From: Symsagittifera roscoffensis
Lineage: Eukaryota > Xenacoelomorpha > Acoela > Convolutidae
DNA: 64,000 nucleotides
Direction of reading: 5' to 3'
Assembly: GCF_963678635.1 (NCBI RefSeq)
Contig: NC_087062.1
Span: forward strand, 58,668,129-58,732,128
Part shown: piece after piece, positions 56,040 to 64,000 of the stretch
How the letters are laid out: every line of letters starts with the position of its first letter
How positions within the stretch are numbered: the stretch's first letter is position 1
Program-made: the position numbers and the translations under genes
Notes under the pieces: model-generated
Databases searched by the model: none
Seen by the model: the letters and a program-made list of their open reading frames with translations, nothing else
What the model was told of the DNA's origin: nothing

Positions 56040-58116
56040 GACACAGCCAAATTGTTCGACCACGGTGAAAGAAAACCTCCACCTCAAGCATGATGAAAAA
56101 CCATCCTGAGCAGGGTTAAATTAAATTTCAACCACTTCTCTTCCGACAACTGGCATTTTGTCAGCTAAAACATGCAACCGCATGAAAATTCTTTGTATTG
56201 CGACGGTTCAAATCAATTGACAGCTAGGCACTTTCTCGCTGCAAAACGGCATAATTATCACAAAGTTTTCAAATGAGCCGTTTAAAAATTCTTTCTCTCA
56301 GAACATCTTTTAAATTTTCAAAACTCAATACTCATCAGATTTTGCCTTCACACTTTTGTATTTTTTGATATCTTTCCCTAGCTATTTAGCTGCATTAAAT
56401 AAATTATTGTTTTTCACCCCATGTTTCATGAAAACGAGCCCAGACAAAAACTTCGTATTAATTGCTTTTGCACCAGAAGAAGACGTAATATCGGCGGCTT
56501 TTCGGCTACTATCCCTCGAGGTTTTGTTTTATGGCTTTTATGGCCTGATATAGGTTACTTCGAAGCCTCGTGGTACGGTGCTACAATCCTTACCGACGAT
56601 TGAATAAACCTTTCAAATCTCCACAGGGAGTTTGAAAATGCAAAGGACGGGAAACATAAAACTAAAAATAGCTCATGAAAAATATCTCCCCTGCCCCGGG
56701 AGGTTAAAACGTTTGCAGGATAATTAAAATAAAGATCTTGGAAGGCTCACTGGGTAAACTTGGAAGGCTCACTGGAAGTTGATTTGAGCTCGGGGCTAGA
56801 GTTCATGGAGGTCAGGAATTGTTTGTTTGGAATTTGGTGGCGTTTGTTTTCTTTGGTTGAATCGATCGTGACAATTACCGCATACTTGTATCTAATAAGC
56901 GGGACGAGATTGATAAAAGGAACCAAACTTGGCTTTTGTTAGTGTTGACAGGGAGCGGGATGGAGCAATAAAACTTGTGAGGAGGAGTGAATTAGGCGGA
57001 TGCTATGACTGAAAGGGGAGGGCGATACTTGAACCAAAACTACGTGTAAATGAAGATAAAGCATTGTAGGAAACCCGAGAGCCTCCAAGAGGCAGAAAAA
57101 AACTGCGAAGTCTTTTTGACCGTTTTTTGGAACATTGACCGTTTTTTGGAAATTTTTTTACTTCTCTCGAAAATACCCTGCCATTCTTAGGTTAAGAATT
57201 CAATCGAGAGAGAAACCCGAATTTGGAAATTTCCTCTGCAGAAAAAAATATGGATTTCGGAAAGTCAAGTTTATAAAGTTTTGACCGTTTTTTAAAATCT
57301 TTTAACTTTTCTGATAAACTATCCTCAAAAATCTTAAATGAGGGGTTCAATCGAAAGATCGGCTGCGAGAATTTTTCCTGCAAAAGCGGCATCGCCTTAA
57401 AATTTTGCAAGAAAAATGTTTTGTTCTTGGGAAAATTTCAATTCCTGAAAAATTTTTACTCTCACTTATTTTAGTAGAGAAACAACTATTTTGAAATTAC
57501 CCATCGTGTGGCGAATTCAAAAGTAATCGAACAGGTACCTGCAGCTTTAACTTCGCCCCTAATTTTCCACAAAATGCTTTTTTAATTTTGTGTTGTATTC
57601 GAAATAGAGGAAGCTCCGCTCCGCTTCGCCTCGCTGTTAGACATTTGCTGTCAAAAAATATTTTTTATGTCTTTAGACAATTGCTGTCACATATTTGTTT
57701 TTAAAATGTATTTAGATAATAACCGATCGTGACACTAGGAAGATGGCATATTGGACGAGAGAGAAGAGAGTGAATAGAGCGCAATGAAGGGTCAGAGCAA
57801 CGTTCACCTGAAACAGATCAGAAAAGTTTTTTTAACTACTCACACGCCACACCCTCCAACGTAGGTTGGGTGTAGGTGAATGTTTGAATGTGAATCATTA
57901 TTTTCATAAACAGTTGAAGAACCAAACCTTCACATTTACTTCATGTAAGCTCTATTTTTTTTTCAATGTATACCATTACCATCTCATAGGCTTCAGTTAA
58001 ATTGAACTGCTGTTTTTTACTACCTGGGCTGAAAAGCTTGAATCTTGATTTGACCTCAACGGTTTAATGATGTCCGGTTTTCGACCCATCCTGACACGTT
58101 CAAACCAAGACTTCGG

Positions 58117-58509
58117 TCGAGCCAAAATCAAAACAGAGTCGAATATAGTTGAACCATGGATCTAATAAGGTCGAATCATGTCTCAAACGGTCTTGGCTCA
58201 AACAGAGTAGAATCCTGGGTAAAACATGGTAAATTCCTGGCTACAATAGAGTCGAAACAAGCATCGAACAGGGTCAAATCATGGGTCTAACAGGTTCGAC
58301 TCATGGGCCTAACAGGGTCAGACCATGGGTCAAACAGGGTCGAACCATGAGTCAAACATGGTCGAACCGACGATCTAACAGTGTAAATTCCAGTATCTAA
58401 TTGGGTGAAATCAAGCGTCGAACAGGGTCGAATCATGGATTAAACAGGGTCAAATCCTGGTTCAAACAGGGTCGAATGATTGGTAAAAGAGAGTTGATTC
58501 ATGCGTCGA
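58117..58509. repeat. 22-bp minisatellite, copy 2
   Basis: Carried by the second copy of the 3.3-kb duplication. Unit number and order are the same as at 54830-55222, so the array has not changed since duplication. Confidence 0.85.
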
Positions 58510-58927
58510 ACAGTTTCGAATAATGCGTGAATAGAAAAACAATACAGTTTTTCACACAAACAAAAGTTAAGCGACGTTACAAGACCCACCCGAAAAATTG
58601 AATTCCTATATACTACGTTTGTGAGCTGAATAAGAAACGACATTTCGACTTACTTAACTACTTTCGATAATTATCATTTTTTCAATGCCCAGTAATGATA
58701 TTTTTGCTATTATTGAATCATTGTCTTTTTTTCGAGGGGGTTTAAAAAACGGCCATTTGATGAATTCGGACTAATAATTGCTGTTTATAACTTTAGTCAT
58801 TCTTTTCCGGTCGAAATGTCTATTTTATGTTCCGACTTTCAAAGTCGATATCATACTGTCACTGCTGGACCGCAAAACCATAATCAAAGCAAATGTTTAA
58901 GTATTGCACAGCCACCAGCGACACAGT

Positions 58928-59323
58928 CACCAGCGGATTTAGGGGGGGGGCGGACACCCCCCCCCCTCAGGGATTCGACCCCCTGCCGACCCAAAGGGTC
59001 CCCCTTTGCCCTTTGTACAATTTTAAGATATCCATTTTTCGCTGACTGGCACTAAAATTTTATATTTAAAGCCGCCCTCGGCGCTAATTGTGAGGGGGAT
59101 GGCGCGCCGAAAAAGCGCGATATTTTGGTCAAAACTTGCCAAAAAGTGCCTAAAAACGCCTTTTTCAAAACTTCGCCATTTTGGTCAAAATGGTGTCTTT
59201 ATAGTGATTTGGTAGAGCTCAGAAAATCATTTTGGTCGACCTAAAAAAAAAACAAAAGGTCGACAAAATTTTCAAAAACTTTTTGAAAATCCGCCCCCCG
59301 AGAAAATCCTAGATCCGCCCCTG
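58928..59323. mobile_element. hAT-like MITE, copy 2
   Basis: Duplicate of the element at 55641-56039. It differs mainly by shorter G and C homopolymers near 58940-58966 and one substitution near 59212. Confidence 0.8.
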
Positions 59324-60397
59324 GACACAGCCAAATTGTTCGACCACGGTGAAAGAAAACCTCCACCTCAAGCATGATGAAAAACCATCCTGAGCAGGGT
59401 TAAATTAAATTTCAACCACTTCTCTTCCGACAACTGGCATTTTGTCAGCTAAAACATGCAACCGCATGAAAATTCTTTGTATTGCGACGGTTCAAATCAA
59501 TTGACAGCTAGGCACTTTCTCGCTGCAAAACGGCATAATTATCACAAAGTTTTCAAATGAGCCGTTTAAAAATTCTTTCTCTCAGAACATCTTTTAAATT
59601 TTCAAAACTCAATACTCATCAGATTTTGCCTTCACACTTTTGTATTTTTTGATATCTTTCCCTAGCTATTTAGCTGCATTAAATAAATTATTGTTTTTCA
59701 CCCCATGTTTCATGAAAACGAGCCCAGACAAAAACTTCGTATTAATTGCTTTTGCACCAGAAGAAGACGTAATATCGGCGGCTTTTCGGCTACTATCCCT
59801 CGAGGTTTTGTTTTATGGCTTTTATGGCCTGATATAGGTTACTTCGAAGCCTCGTGGTACGGTGCTACAATCCTTACCGACGATTGAATAAACCTTTCAA
59901 ATCTCCACAGGGAGTTTGAAAATGCAAAGGACGGGAAACATAAAACTAAAAATAGCTCATGAAAAATATCTCCCCTGCCCCGGGAGGTTAAAACGTTTGC
60001 AGGATAATTAAAATAAAGATCTTGGAAGGCTCACTGGGTAAACTTGGAAGGCTCACTGGAAGTTGATTTGAGCTCGGGGCTAGAGTTCATGGAGGTCAGG
60101 AATTGTTTGTTTGGAATTTGGTGGCGTTTGTTTTCTTTGGTTGAATCGATCGTGACAATTACCGCATACTTGTATCTAATAAGCGGGACGAGATTGATAA
60201 AAGGAACCAAACTTGGCTTTTGTTAGTGTTGACAGGGAGCGGGATGGAGCAATAAAACTTGTGAGGAGGAGTGAATTAGGCGGATGCTATGACTGAAAGG
60301 GGAGGGCGATACTTGAACCAAAACTACGTGTAAATGAAGATAAAGCATTGTAGGAAACCCGAGAGCCTCCAAGAGGCAGAAAAAAACTGCGAAGTCA

Positions 60398-62793
60398 AGG
60401 GATAGTTGGTTCTCGAAATTAAAGAGTTTGAGAGCTGAAAACGGAAAGTCGATCTTGAGTGAGGCGAGTGCAAAACTTTGAGTCGATTTGATCTCGGAGA
60501 ATAGTGACTGTCAAGCTGATAACTGATAGCCAAAAAATTGGAGTGGGTGAGCGAAAAAGAAGTTAGGATTGCGTTAGTAAAAATTGATTCACTCGATTAA
60601 AGATTAACGCCAATCTGAAATGCGAGAGGCACTCTTGAAATTAGTTATCATCACAGATCTTGCAAAATGAACTAGACGTTGAAAAAAAAAACATTCTGGA
60701 AAAGAGAAAAGGGGCGCAGCAGAGTTCGATAGAGTAAAACTCAAACCTTCAAAAAATCCGTTTAAAAACGGAAATTGTCAGCTCGTGTTGGAAATCAGGC
60801 TTCGCTTTGCCACTTCTAATACAAGTAATACAAGCCAGAGAAAGACCTTAGGAACAAAGAGGATCAAAACAGAGAGAAGCCGTCAAAAAACATGCCAATT
60901 GGCAAATTGTTTTTTTTTCGAGAAAGAAACAACAAACAGAGACTTTATCAAGCCAGTGGAAAATATTTGAACTGGGTGTTCTGTGATTTATTGCATAAGA
61001 TATTTCATTTTGTTTCGAAGAAACGGTTCAGCTATTTGTAATTCTGTGTTGTTTCTTACAAATAAGCTTGAACTAACTCAATGATACCAAAATGCCACTT
61101 GTTTCCAGAGGTCTCGGCGCTCTCATTACTGACTAGAAAGGGAAACCTTGTTTATATGATTTTTTCACAGTTTTCAATGCAATTAATATATTATTAAAAA
61201 TGTTGAAAGTTTGAACAAGAAAAATGATGTTAAAGAAAATAATCAGTCAGGGTGTGTTTTTAAACAGAATACCGAGTTAAGGAAACTTCTGTGCAGCAAA
61301 CTCTAACTTTAGGGCTTCTCTCAAGGTTTGAGATCACGTGGCTCTTATGATAAAGCAGAAAAGATTTTAATTTAAGATTAGCTACTTTCAAAAACACTAA
61401 TTAAAGATGTTACGGCCCCAAGAAATATATCCTTACCACCTAATTGAAGATGGTCAGACCTTAACAAACAAATCCTGAAAAATATAACTTGTTATTCAAA
61501 TTTTGTCAATTTTGTTTGTCTTTGATGTTGGAATCATGCAAACACTATATCGAGCCAATCGACCCACTTCTATGCCGTACCTAAGGTGTGTCGAGAAAGT
61601 TCAAATTCATTCATATTTGTCTGAACAAGTCCCAACTTGGTCAAGCCAGTCGGAACAATTTTGAAGGTAGTCACGCGTACACTTTTTTTTATTATAATAC
61701 CAAAATGAACTTTGATTAGGTCAACCCGTGGAAAATTATTTGCTGTTGAAAGGTCAATTTTTGTTTTCATAGGACAAGAAAGTCAAAACTTACCCTATTT
61801 AAGATAGCTAATGCAAAAATACATCAATTTTTGGCCGAGAAAAAATACAAAATGATAAAAAAAGACCCCGACTTTTAATTCGCTCTCAAAACTTTTTCAA
61901 ATTAAATTGAGCCAACAAAAAATTCGTGCAGTTAATGCATTGATAGACAAAAGATGTATCACTAAGTAATTGAAGTTGCACGTGTTCCTTTTGCGTGGGA
62001 GTGCAGTCGCAAAATTAGGCGGTTGGAGTCCTGATCGAGCGAGGACGTTCTTCCTCAAGATTTGATCCCCGTAAGTTCTAATTTACCTTAGTTTTTTGGT
62101 AAACAGGCCCTACAATTACTCTAATGAACCCTTTGGCGCCAAAATAAACTAAATTTTTTGAGTGATCATAACATTTAAGATGATTTTTTTGCGATGATGA
62201 AGTTTTTTGAAAAAAAAATGGTCTTCGTAGGGCTTTGGGAGGGCTTGGAAGAATTTGTTCGGCCTAAAAAAATGGTTTACAAAGTTAAGAAGATGTTAAA
62301 TTTGCGCATGTGTCGGTTTGTTTGTGTGTATGTGTGTTTGTGGGGGGGGGGGTTGTTTTTAAAAGTAAACTTAACATCTAATTTGCTTTGAAATTAAGAC
62401 AGAACTTTTAGGACTTCGGAACGGTCAAATAAAATCAAATAAATATTTTCTAGTAGTGAATATTATTGTTCCGACCATTTGAAAAATGGAGAGAAAATTT
62501 GTTTTCAGGTGTGTTTTAAATTTTTATTTTTTTGTTTTTCCATGCAAAATCAGCTACCACTAAAAATTATTGGAGAGAATTGAGTGATATATCATATTAA
62601 AGCTCTTACAGCAAATTATTTTTTTTTGTTTTTTTTAGTTTTTTTTTCAAAATATGTTGCCGTGTTTGCCTATTTTACTGCGAATGTCGAATATGCCTAA
62701 AGTATAGTCATATTTCAGATCCTTTTTTCACACCACGCAGAAAAAAAACTACACTTATTTGAAGAAAAACAAAAAACTTTTTTCTCGTAGTTT
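60398..62793. other. Non-coding stretch
   Basis: No gene recognised on either strand. A G-run at 62342-62351 and T-rich tracts at 62500-62660 are low-complexity. A patch at 61990-62060 ('gcgtgggagtgcagtcgc') has higher GC but does not fold as a tRNA. Confidence 0.4.
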
Positions 62794-62853
62794 TTAAAAA
62801 CTATGATCGGAATATTCTGTGCTACTTGCGCAGTAACCGGCTATCCTTGTTAC

Positions 62854-63009
62854 CGTTTGCATGCGCACTGTTTCCGATTGTTGTTGAGGTGCTCTGTCGA
62901 TGTTCTTCTTCGCGAGGTCTTGCAGCAGTCTGACAGTCATTCCAGCCACAAGCAGCAGCGTCGGCACTCCGAAAAAAGTGATTGTGTTGGAAAAATGCAC
63001 TCCCGCTGC
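62854..63009 (-). CDS. Probable internal exon of an unidentified membrane protein
   Basis: 156 nt, phase 0-0, from a TTTTATAG acceptor at 63010-63017 to a donor ACG|GTAACA at 62851-62853. It codes 52 residues starting AAGVHFSNTITFFGVPTLLL and continuing VAGMTVRLLQ. This hydrophobic run of about 20 residues is a good membrane segment; a charged DLAKKNIDRAPQQQSETVRM tail follows. GC content is higher than the flanks. An alternative donor lies about 20 bp further on (GCAA|GTAGCA). If the first donor is used, it would join in phase to the terminal exon at 52454-52594 across about 10.3 kb. Family not recognised. Confidence 0.5.
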
Positions 63010-63010
63010 C

Positions 63011-63017
63011 TATAAAA
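63011..63017 (+). promoter_or_regulatory. TATA box candidate for the small plus-strand gene
   Basis: TATAAAA on the plus strand, 110 bp before the ATG at 63121. It overlaps the acceptor of the minus-strand exon at 62854-63009, so both readings may not be right. Confidence 0.3.
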
Positions 63018-63120
63018 CCCAAAAATATATTCGTAGTTTCTGCGATTCGCAAAGGATTTAAGAAATACTTTCCAGCCAGCTTAAGCAATTTTTACCCTTA
63101 ATATAGACTGAGTTATTTAG

Positions 63121-63219
63121 ATGAGCGAAGCTCTTTATAGAGACTCAAGGCTGGAACTTTCTTGTGGTACCACGATTGCAGCCGAAATCGGCCGAGCTGT
63201 GGTAGACCCGAAGCTAGAG
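63121..63219 (+). CDS. Possible first coding exon of a small plus-strand gene
   Basis: Codes MSEALYRDSRLELSCGTTIA then AEIGRAVVDPKLE, 33 residues, ending at a GAG|GTATCA donor in phase 0. The frame stays open 12 codons further to TGA at 63256-63258, so read-through would give a 45-residue peptide. It joins in frame to the exon at 63465-63692 across a 245-bp intron, giving a protein of about 109 residues. The ATG is directly preceded by 'ttatttag', so it could also be an internal exon. Not recognised. Confidence 0.35.
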
Positions 63220-63464
63220 GTATCATTGCAGTGGCATGGGATCGATTGCACTATCTGACGATCTCGAAGTAAAGGCCTTACCATTATGATAAGTGCCTTG
63301 GTAAATACAATCTTAGTTAATGATTTATAAATCAAATGAAAAGAGCAGTTTGGGCTATAATTTAGAATTCGGGAAAGTTGGATTTCAGAATCAAAATTGC
63401 CTTTAAAAAAATAGTGAAAATGGCAGATAGCTAAAATCAAATTTCGTAACTTTTACAATTTCAG

Positions 63465-63692
63465 GATTGTTTTGCCTTAGCTAAATGCTTAATGCTTAAA
63501 AGAAGCGACAAAAATTGTTTCGATGACCTAACCTGGCTGCAGTCTGGACCATCATCAAATGACAATCTACCTAGAACAATTCTAGGGATTCCAAGTATCA
63601 CGAGAGTCAGAAGAAACACTGATATGGGTATCCAAGCACTCCTGGAGCAGGACGACGAAACTCAACCACTTAAACCTCACTTGATATTTTAA
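63465..63692 (+). CDS. Probable terminal coding exon of a plus-strand gene
   Basis: The acceptor 'acaatttcag' is preceded by a pyrimidine-rich tract. The exon then codes 75 residues to TAA at 63690-63692: DCFALAKCLMLKRSDKNC, then FDDLTWLQSGPSSNDNLPRT and a hydrophilic tail ending QPLKPHLIF. Composition is protein-like and GC is above the surroundings. 3' of the stop is AT-rich; the nearest AATAAA-like signal is at about 63957. No domain is recognised. Confidence 0.5.
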   Translation, partial: DCFALAKCLMLKRSDKNCFDDLTWLQSGPSSNDNLPRTILGIPSITRVRRNTDMGIQALLEQDDETQPLKPHLIF

Positions 63693-64000
63693 ATACAATT
63701 TTATTATAAAAATTCGACACTAGTTTTGGGTTAACAATTTTAAGAGAGAACAAAAAAATTGATTGCTGTTTAAATATCATAGAATATTCCGACTACACTG
63801 ATGTAGAATTTTTTTTTCAAATTTCAAAAAATAATTTCAAAAAAATTTCAATTTTTTTATTTTATCCGAAAAATCATGTTATTTTCTCTGAAAAAGGAGA
63901 TTAAATTCGGCACAAAAAATTTAAAATGAAGGATATTAACAGCAATGAGGGATTATAATAAAAATTGTAGCAGAAATAAGTTGTAAACCAGTCTCTGATT

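Larger units (their letters stand above)
53840..57126. repeat. Tandem duplication, copy 1 (about 3.29 kb)
   Basis: Matches 57127-60397 at an offset of 3287 bp up to the G/C homopolymers near 55660-55680, and 3284 bp after. I found only a few differences by eye (for example at about 53860, 54277 and 55927, plus homopolymer lengths). Unique sequence ends at 57112; a 14-bp linker containing 'gaccgttttttgg' joins it to copy 2, the same motif that opens the duplicated unit. It contains a 22-bp minisatellite, a hAT-like MITE and no host gene I can support. Confidence 0.95.
57127..60397. repeat. Tandem duplication, copy 2 (about 3.27 kb)
   Basis: Nearly identical to copy 1 (53840-57112). The match ends at 'ctgcgaagtc' (60397), after which unique sequence 'aagggatagttgg' begins. 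The very low divergence means the duplication is recent, or one copy is an assembly artefact. Confidence 0.95.

Noticed and set aside
56356-56942. Plus-strand frames of 60-65 codons present identically at 59640-60226
   Set aside because: Their presence in both places only reflects the tandem duplication; no coding character or splice structure.
61990-62060. tRNA or RNA gene candidate
   Set aside because: Slightly GC-rich with a few self-complementary bases, but no cloverleaf and no promoter boxes.

Overview
This window is animal (metazoan) nuclear DNA. It is AT-rich, gene-poor and repeat-rich. Genes are split by long introns with GT/AG boundaries, and most of the sequence is transposon relics. 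The clearest gene is a four-and-a-half-LIM (FHL/limpet-type) LIM-only protein gene on the minus strand. That family and the element types present (Ty3/gypsy-like with an env-like region, two LINE relics, hAT-like MITEs, fold-back elements) fit an invertebrate. I cannot name the species from the sequence.

Layout. 1-16.7 kb: the 5' part of the FHL-type gene, with three exons in frame order (11296-11508, 6184-6405, 1-165), a TATA motif upstream, and a second possible phase-compatible first exon at 16515-16700. Its introns hold a family of ~190-225 bp MITEs with 8-bp target duplications, one nested inside another and both inside a fold-back element. 19.5-25.0 kb: a cluster of long-terminal-inverted-repeat elements, one holding a small coding-like segment. 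25.4-43.1 kb: a 17.7 kb island whose plus strand is strikingly G+T-rich. It is a degenerate Ty3/gypsy-like retroelement read from the minus strand, made of an env-like region (28.6-30.9 kb) and three head-to-tail copies of a ~4.3 kb unit that carries integrase but no reverse transcriptase I can find. 44.3-45.1 kb: 3' fragment of a LINE (minus). 46.1-47.0 kb: broken coiled-coil gene copy (plus). 47.9-49.9 kb: broken LINE reverse transcriptase (plus). 50.9-52.3 kb: fold-back hairpins and a cluster of short GCGGATTCCGC-like palindromes. 52.9-53.1 kb: 200-base assembly gap. 53.8-60.4 kb: almost identical tandem duplication of ~3.3 kb, each copy holding a 22-bp minisatellite and a hAT-like MITE. 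52.45-63.7 kb also holds three to four plausible host exons: a terminal exon and an internal membrane-protein exon on the minus strand, and a small two-exon gene on the plus strand.

The genes do not form a pathway. The FHL-type protein would be a LIM-only adaptor, in other animals typically acting at muscle or cytoskeletal sites and as a transcriptional cofactor. The other host exons are unidentified. I found no credible new defence or metabolic system. The most unusual features are structural: the permuted retroelement array, the nested MITEs, the paired hairpins and the recent tandem duplication. Exon calls rest on splice signals, reading phase and protein character read by eye. No database search or transcript data were available.
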